A stretch of DNA of 15,674 nucleotides from Clostridia bacterium (GTDB lineage Bacteria; Bacillota; Clostridia; UMGS1883): positions 1 to 15,674 of the forward strand of contig JAFUJG010000126.1 in assembly GCA_017468215.1 (NCBI GenBank), read 5' to 3'. Made by a program: the position numbers and the translations under genes. The notes under the pieces were generated by a model. The model was not told the origin of the DNA and did not search any database. It was given only the letters and a program-made list of their open reading frames with translations. Numbering within the stretch: position 1 is the stretch's first letter; each line of letters begins with the position of its first letter. Of this stretch, positions 1 to 7,131 are shown one piece after another.

Positions 1-215
1 TAAAGGTAAAATTTGAGTATTTGCCCCCTTCGCAAGGAGCCATGACAGTTATTTGTGTGAAGGAAGGGGTAGATATTGCCCATGTAAAGAGCGAGGATAT
101 ACTTTTCTTTGATGTGGTTTATTCAAAGGAGGAAATTGTGCCAAATGATGAAGGGGTAACATATGTGCTTGGTACAAGGGATAATATTGATACACTTTTT
201 GAGATAATTGAATAA
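1..215 (+). CDS. 3' end of an unrecognised protein (partial)
   Basis: The reading frame is open from the left edge of the window and ends in TAA at 213-215, so only the last 71 or so residues are visible. The true start lies upstream; the in-frame TTG at 21 and ATG at 42 have no convincing ribosome binding site. The visible part is a soluble mixed alpha/beta sequence with no membrane segment, containing stretches such as KSEDILFFDVVYSKEE and ending DTLFEIIE. I do not recognise the family. A perfect 16-bp hairpin begins one base after the stop, which supports this being a genuine gene end. Confidence 0.6.
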   Translation, partial: KVKFEYLPPSQGAMTVICVKEGVDIAHVKSEDILFFDVVYSKEEIVPNDEGVTYVLGTRDNIDTLFEIIE

Positions 216-216
216 G

Positions 217-251
217 CAAAACGAGGAAATGCTATGCATTTCCTCGTTTTG
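217..251 (+). terminator. Hairpin/terminator after the first gene
   Basis: A perfect 16-bp inverted repeat (217-232 with 236-251) surrounds a 3-nt TAT loop. The left arm starts CAAAACGAGG and the right arm ends CCTCGTTTTG, giving an A-rich upstream and a U-rich downstream side. It begins right after the stop codon at 215. There is no long T run beyond TTTTGTT, so it is a probable, possibly bidirectional, terminator. Confidence 0.6.
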
Positions 252-300
252 TTGTCAAATTACGCAGCTTTGGTGGGGAAAGGGTTAGTTTTGCTGTTGT

Positions 301-341
301 TGTGCCGGTGGGGTCTGTCCCCAGTGGCTCAGCTTGGCACA
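301..341 (+). repeat. REP-like hairpin with GGGGTCTGTCCCC core
   Basis: The outer stem TGTGCC (301-306) pairs with GGCACA (336-341) and encloses the core GGGGTCTGTCCCC (310-322). The same core occurs at 719-731 and 13794-13806 (with GA in place of GT) and at 15038-15050. I infer a small dispersed palindromic repeat. It lies just upstream of the lipoprotein promoter. Confidence 0.55.
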
Positions 342-347
342 TTTTTG

Positions 348-376
348 TTGCATAAGTCGACAATAAATGTTAAAAT
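348..376 (+). promoter_or_regulatory. Sigma-A type promoter of the lipoprotein gene
   Basis: TTGCAT (348-353) and TAAAAT (371-376) are separated by 17 nt, a good fit to the vegetative consensus. The predicted transcription start is near 383, only about 13 nt before the start codon and very close to the ribosome binding site, which lowers confidence a little. Confidence 0.5.
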
Positions 377-395
377 AAAAGCTGAGGTGAAAAGC

Positions 396-833
396 ATGAA
401 AAAAATTTTACTGTGTTTACTTGTTCTTTGCTTTGCTCTTACAGGGTGTACTGGTGGCTACACCGAGCAGGTTAATATGGCACAGGCTGCCTTGAAAACT
501 GAATGGAAGGCACTGTATGCCGAATACGAAAGCATATGGGACGAGGATGTGGAAGACACCTTGACCATTACCAACACCAAGGTATGGGTTATTAAAAACA
601 CCAAGGTGGAGGAGTTTAAAAAGATTGATTATATAATCCAGTTTACGCTTGAAAACAATATAGACTACAGAGGATATAACTTTGTGGCAATTTATAACGA
701 CGACAGCGTAAGAGTATTGGGGTCTGACCCCTTTATGCTGTACACCTCACGCACAGGCAGCGAGGATTTTTCCTCCTTTGTGGACAAGGAGACGGATTTA
801 AAGAAAAAGTACAACGGTAATGTGGAATTATAA
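396..833 (+). CDS. Small secreted lipoprotein of unknown function
   Basis: The start is ATG 396, preceded by GAGGTG at 384-389. The frame is open further upstream to 234, but that extension runs through the terminator hairpin, the REP-like element and the promoter, so it is not coding. The 145-residue product begins with a typical lipoprotein signal peptide: a KK start, a hydrophobic core and the lipobox LTGC with the lipidated Cys at residue 18. This predicts export and anchoring on the outer face of the membrane. The mature part is about 128 residues, polar, with alternating beta-like segments. I recognise no family. The REP-like core GGGGTCTGACCCC lies inside the gene at 719-731 and is read as part of the LGSDP segment. 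The gene has its own promoter and is probably monocistronic. Confidence 0.7.
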   Translation: MKKILLCLLVLCFALTGCTGGYTEQVNMAQAALKTEWKALYAEYESIWDEDVEDTLTITNTKVWVIKNTKVEEFKKIDYIIQFTLENNIDYRGYNFVAIYNDDSVRVLGSDPFMLYTSRTGSEDFSSFVDKETDLKKKYNGNVEL

Positions 834-836
834 AAA

Positions 837-959
837 AGAAAAAAAGAGGGATTTTTGTTGGGACAGTTCTCATTTAGGTAATGAATCCCTCCACCACCTT
901 CGGTGGTCCCCCTCCCTTTAGGCAAGGGAGGCCGATAAGCAGAAAAAAAGAGGGATTTT
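837..959 (+). repeat. 85-bp segment between 19-bp direct repeats in a terminator
   Basis: The 19-nt sequence agaaaaaaagagggatttt occurs identically at 837-855 and 941-959. The right copy is the left arm of the intact terminator at 943-971; the left copy is only a half-terminator. The 85 bp between them hold a GGGACAGTTCTCATTT stretch and the double-hairpin repeat at 883-932. This is the layout expected if an element inserted in the terminator and duplicated its target, or if a duplication flanked it. No ORF is credible here. Confidence 0.6.
883..932 (+). repeat. Double-hairpin dispersed repeat, copy 1
   Basis: After AATCCCTCC come two hairpins: ACCACC-TTC-GGTGGT (893-907) and CCTCCCTT with AAGGGAGG (911-918 and 924-931). 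The same two-hairpin plan, with a different first stem, occurs at 7063-7110; a one-hairpin version lies at 8946-8972. I infer a small non-autonomous interspersed repeat. Confidence 0.6.
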
Positions 960-971
960 CCCTCTTTTTTT
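943..971 (+). terminator. Intrinsic terminator upstream of the glycoside gene pair
   Basis: GAGGGA (950-955), a TTT loop, then TCCCTC (959-964), preceded by seven A (943-949) and followed by seven T (965-971). This is a classic intrinsic terminator that should work on both strands. It ends the lipoprotein transcript and insulates the promoter at 974-1001. Confidence 0.85.
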
Positions 972-973
972 GT

Positions 974-1001
974 TTGCTTTTTTCGCTATTAGAGTTATAA
1001 T
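974..1001 (+). promoter_or_regulatory. Probable promoter of the secreted glycoside protein gene
   Basis: There is a perfect -10 box TATAAT at 996-1001 with TTGCTT (974-979) 16 nt upstream. The -35 is weak. It sits between the terminator ending at 971 and the GGAGG ribosome binding site at 1020-1024. I see no operator-like palindrome or cre-like site overlapping it. Confidence 0.5.
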
Positions 1002-1031
1002 AAAATGAGGGAAAATTTTGGAGGAATTTAA

Positions 1032-4000
1032 ATGAAAAAGGTTATAAGTGTTTTATTGTGCCTGATAGCTTTTATAAGCTTATGCCCAAAAGGGATTTTT
1101 GCAGTAGAAATTAAAGATAAATCAGAGGATAAGAATATGCTTGAGAGTAAATCCTTACAAATGAAAATAGGCGAATACGGACAGATACAGTCTTTAAAAA
1201 TTACCGACGATATAAGTAAAGACTTTTGCAACACAGAGTACGTGCTCAATGGCGAAAACGCACCTGAGCAGGCAAAGGGCGACGAGCACAACTGGATGGG
1301 TGAGCTTATTTTTACAACCCGTCGCAATGGTGACTGGGAGCATTTTAAAACAAGCGAAAATGAACGTGTTATTAAAAATGAGAAGGATAAAATAACCGTT
1401 ACCTATAATGGCGATTTTAAAATTGTTGAAACCTACTCGGTTAACGGCGATAGCATTTTGTGGGAAACAGAGGTTATAAATGATAAGGATAGCCCGCTTT
1501 TAATAGGCGACTGGGGTATGCCAATGCCCTTTAACCAGTACTGGACCCCTGCTCACGCAGGTGAGGAGCTTTACGACACACGCTGCGTTTACCACTCCTT
1601 TGTGGGCAAAAACTCGTCATACATTTACGCTACACGCCCATCGGGACAGGGCAAGATGCTTTTGTTTACCCCTGTTGGCTACACGGGTGCAGGCTTTGAG
1701 TACCGTGACCATTGGAGAGTGAATAACGGCCATGAGGGAAGCAGTTGGGCACAGGACCAGGCAGGGTATCACTCGGGGCTTGACGTTTTTTACATACATT
1801 CGGAAAACATACAAAAAACAGGCTCGGGATATATGGAGTCTACCCACATAACCCTTAAGGCAGGGGAGAGCAAAAAATACGCCTTTGAGTTTACCGCAGT
1901 TGATAACGAGGCAGACTTAAAGAGCACCCTTTACAAAAAGGGTATTGTGGATGCTGTTGCGGTGCCCTCCATGGCTTTTGCGGTGGATATGCCTGCTAAG
2001 TTTTATCTGCATGCAAATGAAAATGTTGAGATAAAAGCTGTATACCCCCAGTGTATACACGAAACAAGGCTTTACGAAAACCGTGAAAACATGGTTGCAA
2101 CCTATCACGATTGCACAGGCAATGCCGAAATCGAATTTTCCGAAACAAAAACCTACAAGGGCGAAATTTACCATGTTTATAACATAAAGCTCAACTGCTT
2201 AGGTGTTAACCATGTGTGGGTTGAGTATACATTGGACAAAAAAGAAATGAAAACCCTTCTCCAGTTTTATGCAATGGAGCCGCTATCTGATGCTATTGAC
2301 CGCAGAAGCGAGTTTTTGGTTAAGCACCAGACCGACACCCCCGGCAAGGTGGGCGATGCCACCTTTGACGACTGGATGATGGACACAAAGACAAACCGTG
2401 CCGACACAATGGACGGCTACTGGGATATGAGCTACTGGGGCTACGGCGATGACTGGGCACTTACCCACGGCACCTTCCTTGCAATGAAAAACGTTTACAT
2501 GCCTGCAAAAGAGCAGGTTGAGGCCGTTGACAAGTATCTTGATGTGGCAATATGGAACACCCTTATGCGTGAGCATCAGGAGGACTATCTTGTGCACGAC
2601 TTTTTGTCAAGCGAGCCTAATATGTCGCCAACCTACCGTGGCTATGCGTATCCGCATATATACAACACATATTTTGCTCTTTACAGGATAAGTGCGGCGT
2701 ACCCGGGCCTTACAACCTATCGTGAGGACAGGAACACCTACCTTTTAAGGGCGTACAATATCCTTAAGGCACTTTACTCGGACAAGGTTGCCTACAACTG
2801 GGCAACAGGGCTTATGGGCGAAATAACCACCCCGGATATTATATCGGCGCTTTACTTTGAAGGCTTCGAGGAGGAAGCTAAAGAGGTTGAGCGTATTATG
2901 GGTATTAAGTATAACAATTTTAAAAACACCAAGTACCCTTACGGAAGCGAATACTCCTACGACAACACAGGCGAGGAGGCTGTTTATACTCTGGCAAAGA
3001 TGAACTCAAATGAAACCATGATGTATAAAATAGACCTTAAAACACGTGCCTGCAGAGGCTTACAGCCCACCTGGTACCATTACGCAAATCCTGTTACCAT
3101 ATGCGGTGAAAACTGGTGGAATTTCCAGTACACGGCGTCTTTAGCGGGCTACTGTATGGACGACTATCTGCGATATGTTGACAAGGAGCTTACCGAGGAG
3201 GAAAGAGCCGTTGCACAAAGGGTGAACTACGGCGGAAAAATGGCTAACTTCACCTGCATTAACTCGGGACAGATTGACTCAAGCGAGGAGAACGTTGGCA
3301 CGGTTTCCTGGACCTATCAGGCAGAAATAGGCCATATGGGCGGTCAGGGAACAGGCGGCGGCAAGCTCCACAACGGCTGGAGACAAATGGCAGGCGAGGC
3401 GGATTTGGGCCTTTTTGGTGCGTTGGAGATAATTTCGGCAGATGTTGCCAGAGACCCTGTGTTCTCCCTTTTCGGCTACGGCTGTGAGGTAGAGGAGGAT
3501 AAGGACAGCTATACTGTTATCCCACGTGACGGACTTTTTATGAGGCTTAATTTTATAAACGAGCACTTAAGCATTGAAATGACAGGTGCAACCTACAAAA
3601 AAGCCAGGGTAAAAAAGGACAAGAGCTATATTGAGCTTGATATTACCGACGATGCAAGCTTTACACAAATTAAGGTGGACGGTCTTAAAAAGGGCGAAAT
3701 GTATGCTCTTTACTCTGACGGCAAAATAAAAGCCACAAGCCTTGGCGAGGATGGCTTGTTCTGCTATAGCGGCGATGAAAGCGGTGTGGTTGTTATTAAA
3801 AAAGCACCGCACGTAAGATATATTGCACCCTACCGCTTGCCTAAGGGCGATACGGTAAAGGCGGAGCGAGGCAAGGTAGAAGGCACACTTTTTGTTTACT
3901 TTGACAAGGAATGCTATGAAAACATAAGCTTTGTGGGCGATGTTAAAATCGAGGATAACAAGGTTTATTCCGACGGTACGGTGAAAAGCTATGTAAGGCT

Positions 4001-5066
4001 TTCCAACGCCTTTACTAACGGCGTGGACGATTTTGTTACGGGGGTTTTCATAGGCATCGAAAAAATCCAGAAGGAGGGCTGCCCTGTTATTGAATTTTCT
4101 GACATGGAGGGCCGAAACCTTTCTGTTGTGTTTGGCTCTGATAACGAGCTGGGGTTAAATATAAACGGCGAGTTTATCCCCTCGGGTGTATGCTTACCCG
4201 AAAAATACGAGGGCTATGTCCTGCTGCAAAGCATAAAGGGAAGGCTGCAGCTTTCCTGCGGCGGTGAGGTTATACTTTCCTATGTAACCGATTTGCGCCT
4301 TAAGGATTTTGGATTGGTACAGCGTAACTACCTTGCACGAGGCAGTGACGAGAGCAAGGGTAGCCTTGAGGGCTGTTTTGGCGATTTTGTTTTCAGCACA
4401 GATTACTGGAAGCTTGAGGTGGATAACGATACCGATTCCTACCCTGTAAAATGCGACGAAATTATTTATGACCGCCTGTCGCCCTTGCCCGAAAGTGTGA
4501 TGGTGCTTTATTCCGACGGCTTTAAGAGGCGTGTAGAGGTGGCATGGGGCGAAGAAAAGGACGGCTTTATTACAGGCTGTGTGGACACCATGGAGATAAA
4601 AGCACAAATCCGCACAGTTGACCTTAGTGAAAACAAGGCTCTGTACGCAAAAGCCGAAGCAAGCTACTGCTCACCCTGGGAGAGCTTGGATGCGTTGAAC
4701 GACGGTTTATATACCCTTGAGACGAGTAACCCCTCACCCGAGGAGGTGCCACGCTTCGGCACATGGACACGTGACTCCTCTCAGGAATGGATACAATACA
4801 CCTGGGAAGAAGACCAGAGGATAAACGCAATAGGCATAGTGTTCTTTGACGACGGCGGCGGAACAAGAAGGGCAAAGAGCTACTATGTTGAGTACCTCGA
4901 CACAAACGGCAGCTGGAAAAAGGCAGAAAAAATGTGTGGCGGTACCAACGAATTGTGTAAAATGAACATAACAAGCTTTGAAACTGTTACAACAAAGGCA
5001 ATAAGGGTTGTTATGGATAAGGGCACTGCCGCAGGTGTAGGCGTGCTGGAATGTGAAGTGTATTAA
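1032..5066 (+). CDS. Large secreted DUF5695-like, probable glycoside-active protein
   Basis: The 1344-residue product starts at ATG 1032, 7 nt after GGAGG. It has a Sec signal peptide of about 24 residues (KK, hydrophobic core, IFA cleavage region) and no lipobox or LPXTG anchor. Apparent domains in order: an N-terminal beta-sandwich-like region (about 35-420); a helical, (alpha/alpha)-barrel-like region (about 430-800) rich in Trp and Tyr, with YWDMSYWGYGDDWALTHG and ENWWNFQYTASLAGYCMDDY; a beta region (about 800-925); a concanavalin/LamG-like beta region (about 926-1130); an Ig-like Big_4-type segment (about 1135-1197); and an F5/8-type C (discoidin, CBM32-like) domain from about 1202 to the end. 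The core resembles DUF5695 proteins, which I believe are uncharacterised and probably act on polysaccharides. That assignment is from memory of the family, and the catalytic residues are unknown to me. The GH127 gene 47 nt downstream points to arabinose-containing glycans. Confidence 0.75.
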   Translation: MKKVISVLLCLIAFISLCPKGIFAVEIKDKSEDKNMLESKSLQMKIGEYGQIQSLKITDDISKDFCNTEYVLNGENAPEQAKGDEHNWMGELIFTTRRNGDWEHFKTSENERVIKNEKDKITVTYNGDFKIVETYSVNGDSILWETEVINDKDSPLLIGDWGMPMPFNQYWTPAHAGEELYDTRCVYHSFVGKNSSYIYATRPSGQGKMLLFTPVGYTGAGFEYRDHWRVNNGHEGSSWAQDQAGYHSGLDVFYIHSENIQKTGSGYMESTHITLKAGESKKYAFEFTAVDNEADLKSTLYKKGIVDAVAVPSMAFAVDMPAKFYLHANENVEIKAVYPQCIHETRLYENRENMVATYHDCTGNAEIEFSETKTYKGEIYHVYNIKLNCLGVNHVWVEYTLDKKEMKTLLQFYAMEPLSDAIDRRSEFLVKHQTDTPGKVGDATFDDWMMDTKTNRADTMDGYWDMSYWGYGDDWALTHGTFLAMKNVYMPAKEQVEAVDKYLDVAIWNTLMREHQEDYLVHDFLSSEPNMSPTYRGYAYPHIYNTYFALYRISAAYPGLTTYREDRNTYLLRAYNILKALYSDKVAYNWATGLMGEITTPDIISALYFEGFEEEAKEVERIMGIKYNNFKNTKYPYGSEYSYDNTGEEAVYTLAKMNSNETMMYKIDLKTRACRGLQPTWYHYANPVTICGENWWNFQYTASLAGYCMDDYLRYVDKELTEEERAVAQRVNYGGKMANFTCINSGQIDSSEENVGTVSWTYQAEIGHMGGQGTGGGKLHNGWRQMAGEADLGLFGALEIISADVARDPVFSLFGYGCEVEEDKDSYTVIPRDGLFMRLNFINEHLSIEMTGATYKKARVKKDKSYIELDITDDASFTQIKVDGLKKGEMYALYSDGKIKATSLGEDGLFCYSGDESGVVVIKKAPHVRYIAPYRLPKGDTVKAERGKVEGTLFVYFDKECYENISFVGDVKIEDNKVYSDGTVKSYVRLSNAFTNGVDDFVTGVFIGIEKIQKEGCPVIEFSDMEGRNLSVVFGSDNELGLNINGEFIPSGVCLPEKYEGYVLLQSIKGRLQLSCGGEVILSYVTDLRLKDFGLVQRNYLARGSDESKGSLEGCFGDFVFSTDYWKLEVDNDTDSYPVKCDEIIYDRLSPLPESVMVLYSDGFKRRVEVAWGEEKDGFITGCVDTMEIKAQIRTVDLSENKALYAKAEASYCSPWESLDALNDGLYTLETSNPSPEEVPRFGTWTRDSSQEWIQYTWEEDQRINAIGIVFFDDGGGTRRAKSYYVEYLDTNGSWKKAEKMCGGTNELCKMNITSFETVTTKAIRVVMDKGTAAGVGVLECEVY

Positions 5067-5068
5067 AA

Positions 5069-5098
5069 ATGCAGAATGCAGAATGCAAAGTGCAGAAT
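5069..5098 (+). repeat. Tandem TGCAGAA-type heptamer repeat
   Basis: Four imperfect copies of a 7-8 nt unit (ATGCAGA, ATGCAGA, ATGCAAAG, TGCAGAATG) lie between the stop of the secreted protein and the ribosome binding site of the GH127 gene. An in-frame ATG at 5069 would translate the repeat, but the AAGGAG at 5100-5105 marks ATG 5114 as the start. A single GAGTGCAGATGA remnant lies just after the GH127 stop (7049-7060). Confidence 0.6.
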
Positions 5099-5113
5099 GA
5101 AGGAGAAATTACA

Positions 5114-7048
5114 ATGAGCATTAAAACAAATGAGTTTGCAGCTTTAAAAAATGTTAAGGTAAAGGACGGTTTTTGGTCAAAGTATGAGGAAATTGCGAAA
5201 AACGTGATTATTCCTTATCAGTGGGATGCAATTAACGACCTTGTTCCCGACACAGAGCCGAGCCATGCTATAAAAAACTTTAAAATTGCCGCAGGCGAAA
5301 TGGAAGGGGAGTTTCGTGGCTTTGTTTTCCAGGATACTGACGTTGCAAAATGGCTGGAGGCAGTAAGCTACCGCCTTACAATCGAGCCTGACGAAAAGCT
5401 TGAGAAAACTGCTGACGAGGTTATTGACCTTATAGGCAGAGCACAGCGTGAGGACGGATATCTTGACACCTACTACCTTATAAAGGAAAAGGGCAAGGAA
5501 TTTACAAACCTACTCGACTGCCACGAAATGTACTGTGCAGGCCACATGGCAGAAGCGGCTGTTGCGTACTTTGAGGCAACAGGCAAGAGAAAGCTACTTG
5601 ACATAGTTTGCAGATTTTTGGACCTTATTGCCCAAAGGGTAGGCAAGGAGGAAGGCAAAATCCACGGCTACTCAGGTCACCCCGAAATTGAGCTTGCGCT
5701 TGTAAGGGTTTACAAGGCAACAGGTGATAAAAAGTATCTTGATTTTTGTAAGTACCTTATAGACGAAAGAGGCTGTGAGCCTAACTTTTTCCAACAGGAG
5801 CTTGAAAGCCGCAACTTTATAAATATGTGGGGCGGTAAGGACAAAAAGGCCGACACAGTTTACTGCCAGGCACACAAGCCCCTTCGTGAGCAGAAGGAAG
5901 CGGTTGGCCACAGCGTGCGAGCAGGCTACCTTTACACAGGTGCGGCACATCTTGCTCTTGAGCTGGGCGACAAAGAGCTTTTTAATGCCTGCGAAACCCT
6001 TTGGGATAACGCCACCAAAAAGCAGATGTACGTTACAGGCGGCTTTGGCTCCCAGGTGCACGGCGAGGCTTTTTCCTTTGACTATCAGCTGCCTAACGAT
6101 TTAAGCTATACCGAAACCTGTGCGGCAATTTCCTTTGTGTTCTTTGCACAGAAAATGCTTATGAGCGATGTTGACAGCAAGTATTCCGACGTAATGGAAA
6201 GAATACTCTACAACGGCTCTATTTCGGGTATGGCGTTGGACGGTAAGCATTTCTTCTATACAAATCCCTTGGAGGTATGGGACGAGCAGAATAAGAAAGT
6301 GCCTGCATACCGCCACAATAAGGTTAAAAGACCCGGCTGGTTTGGCTGTGCATGCTGCCCGCCTAACCTTGCAAGAATGATAACAAGTTTGGGTAACTAT
6401 ATTTATTCAACCGACGAAAACACGGTTTACGCTCATCTTTACATAGGCAGCGATGCAAAGCTTTCGGTGGGCGAAAGCACAGTTGAAATAAAGCAGACCT
6501 CACGTATGCCCTGGGAAGGCAAGAGCGAATTTGTCCTTTCGGGCGGTGAGTATACCTTTGCTGTGAGAATCCCCTCCTGGGCAGATAAGTTTGAGGTGAA
6601 GGTTAACGGCGAAAAGGTAAATTGCGAGGTTAAAAAGGGCTACGCATATATTACTAAGGCGTGGGCACAGGGCGATGCGGTTACTGTAGAAATGCCCATG
6701 GAGGTTAAGCTTATGGAAGCTAACCCCCTTGTTCGGGCAGATGGCGGCAAGGTTGCAATAAGCCGTGGTCCTGTTGTGTACTGTATCGAAAGTGCCGACA
6801 ACGGCGACAGACTCAGCTCGATAAGACTTGAAAATGAGCCCATGTTCAGAATTGAGAAGGACGACGAGTTATTCGAAGGCAGTGTTTCAATTTTTGCTAA
6901 GGCAGTAAAGAAGAAGGCTTGGGAGACGGACGATTTGTACAAGGCGTTTACTCAAAGCTATGAGGAAATTACCCTTAAGGCAATACCCTATGCTTTCTGG
7001 GGTAACAGGGACGATAACCGTGAAATGGCGGTTTGGATAAGGTATTGA
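5114..7048 (+). CDS. GH127 beta-L-arabinofuranosidase
   Basis: This encodes a 644-residue glycoside hydrolase family 127 enzyme (formerly DUF1680), close to the 658 residues of HypBA1 of Bifidobacterium longum. It should remove beta-L-arabinofuranose from oligosaccharides. The start is ATG 5114, set by AAGGAG at 5100-5105. An (alpha/alpha)6 barrel spans roughly residues 10-430, followed by beta-sandwich domains. The key residues match HypBA1 in order and spacing: E318 (acid/base, E322 there), E334 and C336 in YTETCA (E338 and C340), and C414-C415 in CACCPPNLAR (nucleophile C417 and C418). Thus the zinc site and the cysteine nucleophile are intact. There is no signal peptide, so it acts in the cytoplasm on imported oligosaccharides. 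It lies 47 nt after the secreted protein and is probably co-transcribed with it. No sugar transporter is in the window. Confidence 0.92.
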   Translation: MSIKTNEFAALKNVKVKDGFWSKYEEIAKNVIIPYQWDAINDLVPDTEPSHAIKNFKIAAGEMEGEFRGFVFQDTDVAKWLEAVSYRLTIEPDEKLEKTADEVIDLIGRAQREDGYLDTYYLIKEKGKEFTNLLDCHEMYCAGHMAEAAVAYFEATGKRKLLDIVCRFLDLIAQRVGKEEGKIHGYSGHPEIELALVRVYKATGDKKYLDFCKYLIDERGCEPNFFQQELESRNFINMWGGKDKKADTVYCQAHKPLREQKEAVGHSVRAGYLYTGAAHLALELGDKELFNACETLWDNATKKQMYVTGGFGSQVHGEAFSFDYQLPNDLSYTETCAAISFVFFAQKMLMSDVDSKYSDVMERILYNGSISGMALDGKHFFYTNPLEVWDEQNKKVPAYRHNKVKRPGWFGCACCPPNLARMITSLGNYIYSTDENTVYAHLYIGSDAKLSVGESTVEIKQTSRMPWEGKSEFVLSGGEYTFAVRIPSWADKFEVKVNGEKVNCEVKKGYAYITKAWAQGDAVTVEMPMEVKLMEANPLVRADGGKVAISRGPVVYCIESADNGDRLSSIRLENEPMFRIEKDDELFEGSVSIFAKAVKKKAWETDDLYKAFTQSYEEITLKAIPYAFWGNRDDNREMAVWIRY

Positions 7049-7062
7049 GAGTGCAGATGAAC

Positions 7063-7110
7063 ACCTCATCCGTCAGCCTGTGGCTGACACCTTCCCCTCA
7101 AGGGGAAGGC
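7063..7110 (+). repeat. Double-hairpin dispersed repeat, copy 2
   Basis: After CACCTCATCC come GTCAGCC (7072-7078) with GGCTGAC (7082-7088), and CCTTCCCCT (7090-7098) with AGGGGAAGG (7101-7109). It fills most of the 83-nt gap between the GH127 stop and the YifB start and could weaken transcription or stabilise RNA ends. There is no T run, so I do not call it a terminator. Confidence 0.65.
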
Positions 7111-7131
7111 TTATAGGAAGGAGAAATTGTT

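Noticed and set aside
234..395. N-terminal extension of the lipoprotein gene
   Set aside because: It would begin inside a terminator hairpin and read through a REP-like repeat and the promoter; the lipobox signal peptide and GAGGTG fix the start at 396.
692..925. Minus-strand reading frame of 77 residues
   Set aside because: It overlaps the lipoprotein gene and the repeat element, is low in complexity and has no ribosome binding site.
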